Positions 1-8,640 of a stretch of DNA of 64,000 bases are shown here, one piece after another (position 1 is the stretch's first letter; each line of letters begins with the position of its first letter). The notes under the pieces are model-generated. The model did not search any database and was not told the DNA's origin. It was given only the letters and a program-made list of their open reading frames with translations. Source of the stretch: Qipengyuania sp. YIM B01966 (lineage in GTDB: Bacteria > Pseudomonadota > Alphaproteobacteria > Sphingomonadales > Sphingomonadaceae); the NCBI RefSeq assembly GCF_016461955.1, contig NZ_JADMNM010000001.1:469179-533178 (forward strand), in the 5' to 3' direction. A program made the translations under genes and the position numbers.

Positions 1-721
1 CATAGTGCGCGAGCGCCGCCGCCGCCTGTTCGAGATGCCCGGCAGACCGCGCCAGCGCCGCCGCATCGAGCCACGGGGCAGCGGCCAGCTGCCCGCGCAT
101 CCGCGCGCGGTCGTAATGCAGGTCGGCATTGGTCGGGTCGTCCACCACCTCGAGCTGAGCGTCGGTCACAACCGCCGCGAGCTCGGCCCGCCGCCAGCCG
201 AGCAACGGGCGCACCACCGGCACCGGCCCGGCCAGGCAAGCCGCCGGCCTGATGCCGGCGAGCCCGCCAAGCCCGCTGCCCCGATTGAGCCGCATCAAAA
301 GCGTTTCGGCCTGGTCGTCGGCGTGATGCGCGGTAGCGATCGCAGCAAGGCCCAGTTTGGCCGCCCACTCGCCCAGCGCCGCATAGCGCGCCTGCCGCGC
401 CGCTTGCTGCGTGTTGCCCGGTGCGAGCGAGACGGCGAGCGTCCGGTGCGGCACGCCCATACGGGCGCACAATTCGGCCACCAGCGCCGCTTCGTCGGCG
501 CTCTCGGCACGCAAGCCGTGGTCAACGGTTGCCGCCGCGATGCGCCCGGGAATGGCGGCGGCGGCCAGCAGCAGCATGGCCACACTGTCAGACCCACCCG
601 ACACCGCCAAGCCGACGCGCGCGCCGGGCGGATCGGCCGGGTTCAGTGGCGCAAGATCGCCCGCGAAGCGGCTGACCAGCGCCGCTGGCAGCAGATCAGG
701 CGGGGCAGCGGACCCGGCCAC
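1..721 (-). CDS. tilS: tRNA(Ile)-lysidine synthase TilS (3' end outside window)
   Basis: TilS uses ATP to attach lysine to C34 of the tRNA-Ile that reads AUA. The reverse strand encodes the N-type ATP pyrophosphatase loop SGGSDS near residue 40 and the family motif ATAHHADDQAET, followed by a segment ending at the left edge of the window, so only about 240 N-terminal residues are visible. I place the start at a GTG at 721, which overlaps the end of the preceding cpoB gene by 26 bp; no ATG lies between there and the PP-loop. A TPR protein followed by tilS is a common alphaproteobacterial order. Identity is secure; the start is an inference. Confidence 0.9.
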   Translation of the reverse strand, partial: MAGSAAPPDLLPAALVSRFAGDLAPLNPADPPGARVGLAVSGGSDSVAMLLLAAAAIPGRIAAATVDHGLRAESADEAALVAELCARMGVPHRTLAVSLAPGNTQQAARQARYAALGEWAAKLGLAAIATAHHADDQAETLLMRLNRGSGLGGLAGIRPAACLAGPVPVVRPLLGWRRAELAAVVTDAQLEVVDDPTNADLHYDRARMRGQLAAAPWLDAAALARSAGHLEQAAAALAHY

Positions 722-1643
722 GCGCCGCCTGATACTGGCTCGCCAGCCGGCCTGCCGCGACCGCCGGATAATTCTCGCTGAATTCGGCGAGCGCGATGCA
801 GGCGCGGTTGGTGTCCTGCATGGCGATCATCGATTCGCCAAGGAACAGCAGGCTGTCGGCCGCGCGCGCGCCGTTCCGGTCGCTCTGGTAATTGCGCAGG
901 AACCACGGTGCCGCCTCGCGCGGCTTGTTATCGTCGAGATAGGCCCGGCCGAGCAGGTTGCGCCCGAAGCTGATCCGCGCGTGGCTGGGATAGCGTTCGA
1001 CGAACAGCGTCAATTGCTGCTGCGCTTCGGGAAACAGCCCCGCTTCCCACAACCGGAAGCCGTAGGAATATTCATCGTCGCCGGCATCGCCGGTCTGCGG
1101 CTTGGCAATCGCCTGCACGCGGGCCAACCGTTCGGCGCTGAGCCGCGCGGCGGGGGCCGGTGTGGCTCCGGCAGGTTGCGTCGCCGGACGCGCGGCCTGG
1201 GGTGCCGGGGCCGGTGTTGCAGCGGAAGGGGCCGGAGTGGTGGCCGCCGGCGCGGCGGCTGCCGGTGTGCCGGTGCCTTCGAGCGCGGCGACACGCGTGG
1301 TCAGGATGCGCAGCGCATTGGCGTTTTCCTCGCTCTGCGCGGTGAGCCGCTGGAGCGAGCTTTCCACCGCGTCCATCCGCGCCAGAATGTCGGTCACCGC
1401 CGTGGTCGCCGGCGGGGTGCTTCCGGCCGGACGCGGGGCCTGGGCATTGCTGATCTCGGGTTCGAAATAGCGCCCGTCGCCGCCGGGAAAGACCTGCCGC
1501 TGCAGGGCGCGCACTTCCTGTTCGATCCGGCGCAGGCGCGCCTCAGCATTGGCGTCCTGTGCCAAGGCCGGCACGGGCGCCGTCAGCAGTGCCGCCAGCG
1601 CGCTACCGGCGGCCAGCAGGCGGCTGATAGTCTTGAACTTCAT
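696..1643 (-). CDS. cpoB: Periplasmic coiled-coil/TPR protein CpoB (YbgF-like)
   Basis: CpoB links cell-wall synthesis with the Tol-Pal system in the periplasm. The 315-residue product starts with a Sec signal peptide (MKFKTISRLLAAGSALAALL, ending at ALAQ), then a short coiled coil with heptad-like LRRIEQEVRALQRQV, a second helical region, an Ala/Pro-rich linker and a C-terminal TPR region with the typical YSYGFRLWEAGLFPEAQ repeat. The start was chosen because the signal peptide begins there and GAAGAG precedes the ATG; an in-frame upstream extension has no protein-like character. tolQRAB and pal are not next to it, so the Tol link rests on family knowledge only. Confidence 0.82.
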   Translation of the reverse strand: MKFKTISRLLAAGSALAALLTAPVPALAQDANAEARLRRIEQEVRALQRQVFPGGDGRYFEPEISNAQAPRPAGSTPPATTAVTDILARMDAVESSLQRLTAQSEENANALRILTTRVAALEGTGTPAAAAPAATTPAPSAATPAPAPQAARPATQPAGATPAPAARLSAERLARVQAIAKPQTGDAGDDEYSYGFRLWEAGLFPEAQQQLTLFVERYPSHARISFGRNLLGRAYLDDNKPREAAPWFLRNYQSDRNGARAADSLLFLGESMIAMQDTNRACIALAEFSENYPAVAAGRLASQYQAARGRVRCPA

Positions 1644-1755
1644 CTCTTCAATCCCTCTGGTCCGGTGCTGTCCATCGCCGGCGAGGGCCGAACAGCGGCT
1701 GAACGATCCGTGTGCCTTGCTGCCGGGCGCGCAAGCGCTTGTCGAGAACGGGGTG

Positions 1756-2649
1756 CTACGTGGTCGGGGAAATCCGCCCGTCCGAGGTTGGCGACGGTGC
1801 TGTCCCCGGCATGGGCGCGGCCGGCGTTGCCGCACTCGGCGCACCGCCAGCGCTGACCGGACCGGGCGCCCGGCGGGCCGCGAGCGAGGCCGCGTCAACC
1901 GGCACATCACGCATCACCTGCTGCCGGTCGGCCAGCTTGGCGACCGGCCGGCCGCCCACCGTTATTGCCAGCGCCTCGGGCCGGCCGGTCCACAATTGGG
2001 GCCGGTCGGTGCCGGGCGGCACGGTATAGCTTTCGCCGCGGGCCAGTTCCTTTTCTATCAGCCGGGTGCCGGCGCCATCGTAAAACCGCACCCACACCCC
2101 GTCATCCTCGGCTGTGAACACCACCGGGCCGCTGGCGGCTGCGGGCGCCGCACCGCCGGCTGTAGGCGCGCCGGTCGGGCGGGCAGCGACCGTTTCCGTC
2201 GTGAGCGGGGGTGGGGTCAGGCCGGGGGCGAAATAGGTGCGGTAGAACATCACACCGCCCGCCAGCAGCAGCGCCAGCGCCGCAAGGCTCGCGAGCGCCA
2301 GCCCGCGCGATGGTACGCGCGCGGGGTCGCCTGGTTCAAAATTGCGCAGTCGCTGGGGCGCGTCAGCCGTGCGGGCCGTGCCGAGTTCGGCGCGCACGTC
2401 ATCGGCGATTGCACGTGGATCGAGGCCGACCGCGCTGGCGTAGGAACGCGAAAAGCCCACCGCATAGGTGCGTGCGGGAAGGGCATCGAAGGCGCCATCC
2501 TCGATCAGCGTAAGGTGCCGCTGCGGGATGCGGGTTTCGGCGGCGATCTCGGCCAGCGACTTGCCGGTCGCTTCCCGCGCGCGGCGCAAGCGCTCGCCCA
2601 CACCCATCAGGGGCAGTTCCCCGCCCGGATAACCCTCGTCGTCGACCAT
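1756..2649 (-). CDS. RodZ-like helix-turn-helix membrane protein (DUF4115)
   Basis: A 297-residue bitopic membrane protein. Residues about 15-80 form an XRE/Cro-type helix-turn-helix (GERLRRAREATGKSLAEIAA, then a recognition helix and the PARTYAVGFSRSYA segment characteristic of RodZ N-termini). A single hydrophobic helix follows near residues 118-140, then an Ala/Pro linker and a beta-rich DUF4115-type C-terminal domain. This is the RodZ layout, and RodZ ties MreB to the cell wall, but no mreB is in the window, so the cellular role is not certain. The C-terminus is again Ala/Pro/Thr-rich. It lies upstream of cpoB and downstream of ptsP on the same strand. Confidence 0.78.
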   Translation of the reverse strand: MVDDEGYPGGELPLMGVGERLRRAREATGKSLAEIAAETRIPQRHLTLIEDGAFDALPARTYAVGFSRSYASAVGLDPRAIADDVRAELGTARTADAPQRLRNFEPGDPARVPSRGLALASLAALALLLAGGVMFYRTYFAPGLTPPPLTTETVAARPTGAPTAGGAAPAAASGPVVFTAEDDGVWVRFYDGAGTRLIEKELARGESYTVPPGTDRPQLWTGRPEALAITVGGRPVAKLADRQQVMRDVPVDAASLAARRAPGPVSAGGAPSAATPAAPMPGTAPSPTSDGRISPTT

Positions 2650-2794
2650 CAGCGTCCCATCCCGTCAGGCCGGTTTTTGATCCGGCGCCGCCCCGATCCC
2701 CTTGCCCGGTGAAAGCCCCGGCGGACAGCGCCTGTCAAGCGCGCACTGGCGGCGCCCGCAGCCTTTACGACGAAGCGGCGCGCGGCTGCGCTCA

Positions 2795-5065
2795 TCAGTC
2801 CGTTTCGATCCCGCGCGCCGTCGCCCATTCCGTCAGCGCCGCGCGCAGATCGGGCGGGGGCTGGGCCAGCCACAGCGTCATCTGCCTGCCCAGTTCCGCC
2901 AGATCGACCTTTCGCACCAGTTCCTTGATCGGGCCGACCGAGGCGGGTGTGATCGACAGCCGGCGATAGCCGAGACCGAGCAGCGCCAGCGCCTCCAGCC
3001 GGCGCCCGCCCATCTCGCCGCAGACGCCGAGATCGACCGGATAGCCGGCACTCGCCTGCACCACCCGCCGCAGAAAGCGCAGGATCGCGGGCGAGAGCCA
3101 GTCATAGCGCTCGGCGAGCTTGGGATTGGCGCGGTCGGCCGCGAACAGGAACTGGGTGAGGTCGTTAGTGCCGATCGAGAGGAAATGAATCTGCGGCAGC
3201 AGCAGATCGAGCACCTCGGCCAATGCGGGCACTTCGAGCATTGCACCGAAGCGGATTTCGTCAGGCAGGTGCCGGCGCTGACCGCGCAGGAAAGCGATCT
3301 GGGCCTCGAACACTGCCTTGGCCGCCGCAAATTCCCACGGTTCGGAGACCATCGGGAACATCACGTTGAGCACCCGCCCGGCCGACGCCTCGAGCAGCGC
3401 GCGGGCCTGGGCCTTCAACAACCCTTCGCGTTCGAGCGCGAGGCGCAGCGCGCGCCAGCCCATCGCCGGGTTTTCGTCCTGATCGGCAATGTCCGAGCGC
3501 AGATAGGACACCGCCTTGTCGCCGCCAATATCGACAGTGCGGAAGATGACCGGCCGCTCGCCCGCGGCGTCGAGCACATCGCGGTAGAGCCGCGTCTGGC
3601 GCTCGCGCTGCGGCAGGGTGGCCGAAACGAGGAACTGGAATTCGGTGCGGAACAGGCCGATGCCGTCCGCCCCGGTCAGGCTCAGCAGCGACATATCGTC
3701 GCGCAGGCCCGCATTGATCATCACCTGGATGCGGGTGCCGTCGCGGGTGAACGGTTCGACGTCGCGCAATTCGGCGTAGGCGGCCTGCCGCTCGCGCGAG
3801 CGGGCAAAGCGCGCCTCGAACGCATCGATCATCGGCGGCGCGGGCCGCACGGTGACGGTCGCCCGATCGGCATCGAGCAGGATCTCGTCGCCATCGCTGA
3901 CGACGCCCCGAATCCCGCGCGCCCGGCCGAGCACCGGGATGCCCATCGCCCGCGCAACGATCACGACGTGGGCGGTGAGGGAACCCTCCTCGAGCACCAC
4001 CCCCTTCAGCCGGCGGCGATCATATTCGAGCAGTTCGGCCGGGCCGAGATTGCGCGCGATGAGGATCGTGTCGCGCCGCAGACCCGCGCTCGCCGCCGTG
4101 CCGATCTGCCCCGAAACGATCCTGAGCAGCCGGTTCGACAGATCTTCCAGATCGTGCATCCGGTCGGCTAGCAAGGGATCGTCGATCTCGCGCATCCGCA
4201 TCCTGGTGCGCTGCTGGACCCGCTCGATGGCAGCCTCGGCGGTCAGCCCGGAATCGATCGCCTCGTTGATCCGCCGCGACCAGCCTTCGTCGTAAGCGAA
4301 CATCTTGTAGGTCTCGAGTACCTCCTCGTGCTCACCGGCGGCGCCGAACTCGGCCTGGCTGGCCATCTGGTCGATCTGTTCGCGCATCCGGTCGAACGCG
4401 CGATAGACCCGCTGACGCTCGGCCTCGGTATCTTCGGCCACGACGTGTTCGATTGTAATCCGCGGCTGGTGGAACACCGCCGCGCCGGCGGCCAGCCCCT
4501 TTACCAGCGTTTGCCCGCTGATGATCGCCGGCCCGGTCATCTCGGGCGTCAGGCCGACGCCGTCCTCGGCATCGACCAGTTCGGCATGTGCGATCAACTC
4601 GCTCAGCACCATGGCGACGGTCTGCAGCGCCTCGATCTCGACATCTTCGTAGCGGCGCGGCTCGACGTGCTGGACACACAGCGTGCCGACCGCGCGTTCG
4701 CGATAGACGATCGGCACACCGGCGAAGGAATGGAACTTGTCCTCGCCGGTTTCGGGCCGGTACGAAAAATCGGGATGCGCCTTCGCCTCGGCGAGGTTGA
4801 GCGTGTCGATATAGGCCGCGATGGTGCCGGTCAGCCCTTCGCCCATCGCCAGTCGGGTAACGTGCACCGCCGATTGGTTGAGCCCGCGCGTGGCATAGAG
4901 TTCAAGCATCCCCTCGCGCAGGAGATAGATCGAGCACACCTCGCTATTGAGCGCGGTGCCGATAATCTCGACCACCCGGTCAAGCTTGGCCTGCGCGTGA
5001 AGGCGCGAGGCCATGACCTCGTGCAACTGGTTGAGGATCGACCGGGCGGCCGCGGCTGCGCTCAT
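2795..5065 (-). CDS. ptsP: Phosphoenolpyruvate-protein phosphotransferase PtsP (EI-Ntr)
   Basis: Enzyme I of the nitrogen phosphotransferase system transfers phosphate from PEP to NPr. The 756-residue length and domain order fit PtsP rather than sugar EI: an N-terminal GAF domain (about 1-160), the EI N-terminal domain, the swivelling phosphohistidine domain with the active histidine in SLTAHVVIVARAMGIP, and the PEP-binding TIM barrel with GADGIGLFRTEFQF, the GGDKAVSYL segment and the C-terminal GTNDLTQF and CGEMGG motifs. In this family the GAF domain senses glutamine. No npr or ptsN gene is visible nearby. The 145 bp to the next gene contain no recognisable feature. Confidence 0.95.
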   Translation of the reverse strand: MSAAAAARSILNQLHEVMASRLHAQAKLDRVVEIIGTALNSEVCSIYLLREGMLELYATRGLNQSAVHVTRLAMGEGLTGTIAAYIDTLNLAEAKAHPDFSYRPETGEDKFHSFAGVPIVYRERAVGTLCVQHVEPRRYEDVEIEALQTVAMVLSELIAHAELVDAEDGVGLTPEMTGPAIISGQTLVKGLAAGAAVFHQPRITIEHVVAEDTEAERQRVYRAFDRMREQIDQMASQAEFGAAGEHEEVLETYKMFAYDEGWSRRINEAIDSGLTAEAAIERVQQRTRMRMREIDDPLLADRMHDLEDLSNRLLRIVSGQIGTAASAGLRRDTILIARNLGPAELLEYDRRRLKGVVLEEGSLTAHVVIVARAMGIPVLGRARGIRGVVSDGDEILLDADRATVTVRPAPPMIDAFEARFARSRERQAAYAELRDVEPFTRDGTRIQVMINAGLRDDMSLLSLTGADGIGLFRTEFQFLVSATLPQRERQTRLYRDVLDAAGERPVIFRTVDIGGDKAVSYLRSDIADQDENPAMGWRALRLALEREGLLKAQARALLEASAGRVLNVMFPMVSEPWEFAAAKAVFEAQIAFLRGQRRHLPDEIRFGAMLEVPALAEVLDLLLPQIHFLSIGTNDLTQFLFAADRANPKLAERYDWLSPAILRFLRRVVQASAGYPVDLGVCGEMGGRRLEALALLGLGYRRLSITPASVGPIKELVRKVDLAELGRQMTLWLAQPPPDLRAALTEWATARGIETD

Positions 5066-5113
5066 GCTGCCGCTATAGCAGCTTCGCCGCCGAGGGGAAC
5101 GCGGGCGAAGCCC

Positions 5114-5269
5114 TTATCCGGCCGCGATTTCTTCCTTCAGCCGGAGTTTCTGTTTCTTGAGCGTCTGGATGGTCGCCGCGTCGGGCGCGGGGCGCGCCAG
5201 TTCGGCCCGCAGCATGGTCTCGATACCGGCATGCTTGGTCTGCAGGGCGTGGACGTGAGACGAGGCCAT
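5114..5269 (-). CDS. YdcH-family small protein (DUF465)
   Basis: A 51-residue protein of the DUF465/YdcH family: short, almost entirely helical, with an N-terminal HVHALQTKHAGIE segment and the C-terminal family signature LKKQKLRLKEEIA. The reading frame continues upstream, but the M of MASSHVHAL at 5269 is the family-typical start and the upstream part is low-quality. The function of the family is not established. A second member lies about 200 bp away on the opposite strand. Confidence 0.85.
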   Translation of the reverse strand: MASSHVHALQTKHAGIETMLRAELARPAPDAATIQTLKKQKLRLKEEIAAG

Positions 5270-5466
5270 CGTGTCGCTCTCCTTTGTTGGTCCGCAGCCG
5301 GAAGCGGCCCGGACGGGGCGACTCGCGCTTGCGCTGGATACGAGCCGCGCAAAGACCATCAAATCATAGTCCGGGCCCCTTGCGAAGCCCGGATATTCGC
5401 TTAAGCGACGAAGCGCGGGGCCAGGCGCGACGAAGCGCCGGCGAGCGGTAAGGGGCACAGTGCGGC

Positions 5467-5676
5467 GTGACCGAGCAGGAATTGCGCAAAAGGCTCGAGG
5501 CGCTGCGCACCGAACATCGCGATCTCGACGCGGCGATCGCGGCGCTGGGCGATGCGGGCGCGCAGTCGGGCTATGTCGACCAGTTGCAGATCGCCCGGCT
5601 GAAAAAACGCAAGCTGCGCCTGCGCGACCAGATCGCGGCGGTCGAGGATATGCTGATTCCTGACATTATCGCCTGA
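5467..5676 (+). CDS. YdcH-family small protein (DUF465), GTG start
   Basis: A 69-residue helical protein with the DUF465 signature near its C-terminus (IARLKKRKLRLRDQIAAVED). It starts with GTG (GTGACCGAGCAG). It is divergent from the other DUF465 gene at 5114-5269; the 197 bp between them should contain both promoters, though I could not assign them. The function is unknown for the family. This copy carries a longer N-terminal helix (LRKRLEALRTEHRDLDAAIA) than its neighbour. Confidence 0.85.
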   Translation: MTEQELRKRLEALRTEHRDLDAAIAALGDAGAQSGYVDQLQIARLKKRKLRLRDQIAAVEDMLIPDIIA

Positions 5677-5769
5677 TCGCAGCCCTGTGGCGGCTGAGCG
5701 GAAAACTTGGGAAATCCCGGTCCGCACCCTTCCCACCGGCAGCCGCGCGGTTTTATCGCGGGGCCTTCC

Positions 5770-6225
5770 ATGAATACCGCCAGCATCACCCGGCCGATCA
5801 TCGAGGCGCTATATGTCGAGGCGCTGGGCCTTGCCGATGCGGTGCGCGACGGCTTCGGCCGCGCCGGCGATACGCAAGCGGCGGCCGACGATCCGGCCGT
5901 GCGGCTGGCCCTGTCGGTCGAGGGCCTTCGAACGACGACGCGAGTGATGCACATCCTTGCCTGGCTGCTCAACCGGCGGTCCTATTACGATGGCGGGATC
6001 AGCGAATTCCAGTTGCGCCGCTGCGCGCTGCTGGCGCCGGCACGCGCCGCCGAACTGGACAATCTGGCGCTGCTGCCCGCCGCGATCGTCAAGCTGATCG
6101 GCGATAGCGAGCGGCTTCATGCGCGGGTCGCGCGGCTCGATGCCGACTGGCACCACAGCTTCATCATGCAGCCGCCGGCGGTCGAACGGCTGCGCGAACG
6201 GTTGACGGCGAGCGGCGGGAACTAG
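5770..6225 (+). CDS. rcdA: RcdA-like protein (DUF1465), CtrA-degradation adaptor family
   Basis: In Caulobacter, RcdA is a helical-bundle adaptor that helps deliver CtrA to ClpXP at the cell pole. This 151-residue protein matches the DUF1465/RcdA family: all-helical, with the conserved core VEGLRTTTRVMHILAWLLN, and a disordered C-terminal tail. The ATG at 5770 was preferred over an upstream in-frame codon because the family begins at that position. ctrA itself lies 39 kb further on at 44957 and ends in the Ala-Ala tail that ClpXP recognises in Caulobacter. The role is by homology. Confidence 0.85.
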   Translation: MNTASITRPIIEALYVEALGLADAVRDGFGRAGDTQAAADDPAVRLALSVEGLRTTTRVMHILAWLLNRRSYYDGGISEFQLRRCALLAPARAAELDNLALLPAAIVKLIGDSERLHARVARLDADWHHSFIMQPPAVERLRERLTASGGN

Positions 6226-6228
6226 CTC

Positions 6229-7695
6229 TCAGGCCTGCGCCACCGCGCGGTGCCAGCGGGCCAGCCGCTCGGCCCGCACATCATCCGCCATTGCCGGCGT
6301 GAATTCGGCTACCGAGCCGCGCATAGCCGCCGCCGCGGCGTTGAGCGAGGGGTGGACGCCCGCCCCGACCGCCGCCAGCATCGCCGCGCCGAGCGCCGTG
6401 GTTTCGACAAAGGCCGGCCGTTCGACTGTCAGAGCGAGAATGTCGGCAATGTCCTGCGCCATCCAGTCATTGGCGCTCATCCCGCCATCGATGCGCAGCC
6501 GCGTCCAGCGCGCGCCATCGGCCGCGAACGCAGTGGCCAGATCGTGCGTCTGGTGGGCCATCGCCTCCAGCGCGGCGCGGGCGATCTCGGCCCGGCCGCT
6601 GGCAAAGCTGAGGCCGCCGATCAGCCCGCGCGCGTCGGCCCGCCAATGCGGCGCGCCCAGCCCGGCGAGTGCCGGCACCACCACCACCTCGCCGCTGCCC
6701 TCGACCGATCGGGCCAGCGCCTCCGTCTCGGCGGCATTGCCGATGATCCGCAAACTGTCGCGCAGCCACTGGATCAAGCTGCCCGCGACAAAGGCCGATC
6801 CTTCCAGCGCATAGGTTCGCTGCCCGCCGTGCTGATATAGCACCGTTCCGAGCAGGCGGTGATCGGACCGTGGCAGCGTCTGGCCCATATTGGCGAGCAT
6901 GAAGGCGCCCGTGCCATAGGTCGCCTTGGCCTCGCCCGGTGTCAGGCACCCCTGGCCAATCGTCGCGGCCTGCTGATCGCCGATCAGCGCGCACAGCGCA
7001 ATCGGCCGACCGAGCACCTCTGCGCTTGTGACGGCGAGCGCGCCATGCGTATCGACCACTTGCGGCAGCGTCTGCCGGTCGATCCCGAACCACTGGCACA
7101 GATCCGCGTCGAGCTGGGCCCCGTCCAGCCGGAGCAGCAGCGTGCGCGAGGCGTTGCTGGCGTCGGACAGATGCGCCCCGCCGGTCAGCTTGAACGTCAG
7201 CCAGCTTTCGACCGTGCCGAAGGCGAGGCGATTGGCCGGCACGTCCCGCACGCCCGCGTCATGATCGCGCAGCCAGCGGATCTTCGTGGCCGAGAAATAG
7301 GGATCGAGCAGCAGGCCGGTGGCCGCCTGCACCTCCGCCTCGCGCCCGGCCTCTTTCATCGCGGCGCACATCTCGGCGGTGCGGCGATCCTGCCAGACGA
7401 TCGCGCGGGCAACCGGCTCGCCGCTGGCCTTGTCCCATGCCACCACCGTCTCGCGCTGGTTGGTGATACCGATCGCCGCGATCCGGTCCGGCCCGCCGAG
7501 CGCGGCGATAACCTCGCGCGCACAGGAGAGGCTCGCCTGCCAGATTTCGTTCGCGTCGTGTTCGACCCAGCCGGGGCGGGGATAATGCTGCGTCAGCGGC
7601 CGCTGCGCGGTGGGGCCGGCGCGCCCGTCGGCAGTGAACGCGATGGCGCGGGTCGAGGTGGTGCCCGCGTCGATGACCAGAATGTGTTCGCCCAT
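6229..7695 (-). CDS. glpK: Glycerol kinase
   Basis: Phosphorylates glycerol to glycerol 3-phosphate with ATP in the cytoplasm. The 488-residue length is normal. FGGY-family motifs are present: the N-terminal phosphate loop DAGTTSTRAI, the substrate segment with GWVEHDANEIW and ITNQRETVV, DRRTAEMC, the ADP-binding ATYGTGAFMLANMG, and the C-terminal LRIDGGMSANDWMAQ. The start at MGEHILVIDAG fits the family; the same frame runs much further upstream but that part is antisense to the metallo-hydrolase gene. No glpF or glpD is adjacent. It faces rcdA tail to tail with a 3 bp gap. Confidence 0.97.
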   Translation of the reverse strand: MGEHILVIDAGTTSTRAIAFTADGRAGPTAQRPLTQHYPRPGWVEHDANEIWQASLSCAREVIAALGGPDRIAAIGITNQRETVVAWDKASGEPVARAIVWQDRRTAEMCAAMKEAGREAEVQAATGLLLDPYFSATKIRWLRDHDAGVRDVPANRLAFGTVESWLTFKLTGGAHLSDASNASRTLLLRLDGAQLDADLCQWFGIDRQTLPQVVDTHGALAVTSAEVLGRPIALCALIGDQQAATIGQGCLTPGEAKATYGTGAFMLANMGQTLPRSDHRLLGTVLYQHGGQRTYALEGSAFVAGSLIQWLRDSLRIIGNAAETEALARSVEGSGEVVVVPALAGLGAPHWRADARGLIGGLSFASGRAEIARAALEAMAHQTHDLATAFAADGARWTRLRIDGGMSANDWMAQDIADILALTVERPAFVETTALGAAMLAAVGAGVHPSLNAAAAAMRGSVAEFTPAMADDVRAERLARWHRAVAQA

Positions 7696-7770
7696 GGCCG
7701 CGTTGTAACCGCCGCAGCCCTGCCGCCAAGAGGCCTTGGCACAGCACCTTCCACCCGCCACATAGGGTCG

Positions 7771-8640
7771 ATGGCGCCCCCCCCCCAGCCCTGGCCGACC
7801 GGCACGGCCGAACAGCTCGAACCGCTGGTCCGCCGCGTGCTCGCGCCCAACCCCTCGCCCTATACCTATACGGGCACGCAGACCTATCTGGTCGGCGCAG
7901 GCGCGGATGTGGCGGTGATCGATCCTGGCCCTGCAGAGGACGCGCATCTCGCGGCGATCCGCTCCGCGGTCGGCAGCGCGCGGATCGCCGCGATCCTGTG
8001 CACGCATACCCACCGCGACCATTCGCCTGCCGCCGCGCCGCTCGCCGCGCAGACCGGCGCGCCGATCATCGGCTGCGCGCCGCTGGCGATGGCCGACGAT
8101 CACCCGCGCGCCGATGCGCCGTTCGATTTCGCTTATGCGCCCGACCGGGTGCTGGCCGATGGCGAGGCGCTGGTGGGCGACGGCTGGACCTTGCGCGCGC
8201 TGGCCACGCCAGGCCATGTGGCCAACCATCTGTGCTTCGCGCTCGAAGAAAGCGGCGCGCTGTTCACCGGTGATCACGTGATGGGCTGGTCGACCAGCGT
8301 GGTCGTCCCGCCCGAAGGCGACATGGCCGATTACCTCGCCAGCCTCGACCGCCTGCAGACGCGCGAGGACCGCATCTATTACCCGGCGCACGGGCCGGCG
8401 ATCGACAATCCGCGCCAGCTGGTGCGCGGGATGATCGGCCATCGCCGCCAGCGTGAAAACCAGATCCGCCGCCTGCTCGAGGCCGGCCCGCAGCGGATCG
8501 CGGAGATGGTGCCGGTGATGTACAAAGGGCTCGACCCCCGGCTCAACGGCGCAGCGCAAGGCAGCGTGTGGGCGCATCTCGAAGATCTGGCCCGGCGCGG
8601 GCTCGCCCGCCGCGAAGGAGATATATGGCACAGCGCATGA
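7771..8640 (+). CDS. MBL-fold metallo-hydrolase
   Basis: A 289-residue metallo-beta-lactamase-fold hydrolase. The dinuclear zinc motif THTHRDHS (H79, H81, D83, H84) is complete, followed by ATPGHVANHL, LFTGDHVMGW and YPAHGPAI, which supply the remaining metal ligands. A C-terminal winged-helix-like segment (ENQIRRLLEAGPQRI...) resembles the LACTB2/hydroxyacylglutathione-hydrolase-like branch, whose bacterial substrates are largely undefined. It is divergent from glpK (75 bp between starts). The stop overlaps the beginning of the next gene. Confidence 0.9.
   Translation: MAPPPQPWPTGTAEQLEPLVRRVLAPNPSPYTYTGTQTYLVGAGADVAVIDPGPAEDAHLAAIRSAVGSARIAAILCTHTHRDHSPAAAPLAAQTGAPIIGCAPLAMADDHPRADAPFDFAYAPDRVLADGEALVGDGWTLRALATPGHVANHLCFALEESGALFTGDHVMGWSTSVVVPPEGDMADYLASLDRLQTREDRIYYPAHGPAIDNPRQLVRGMIGHRRQRENQIRRLLEAGPQRIAEMVPVMYKGLDPRLNGAAQGSVWAHLEDLARRGLARREGDIWHSA

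Noticed and set aside
7736..7752. TTGGCACAGCACC as a sigma-54 promoter before the metallo-hydrolase
   Set aside because: The -24-like TGGCAC is present but the -12 TTGC element is missing at the required spacing.
7696..8631. Long upstream extension of glycerol kinase on the minus strand
   Set aside because: Antisense to the metallo-hydrolase gene, whose zinc motif and length are convincing; the kinase starts at MGEHILVIDAG.
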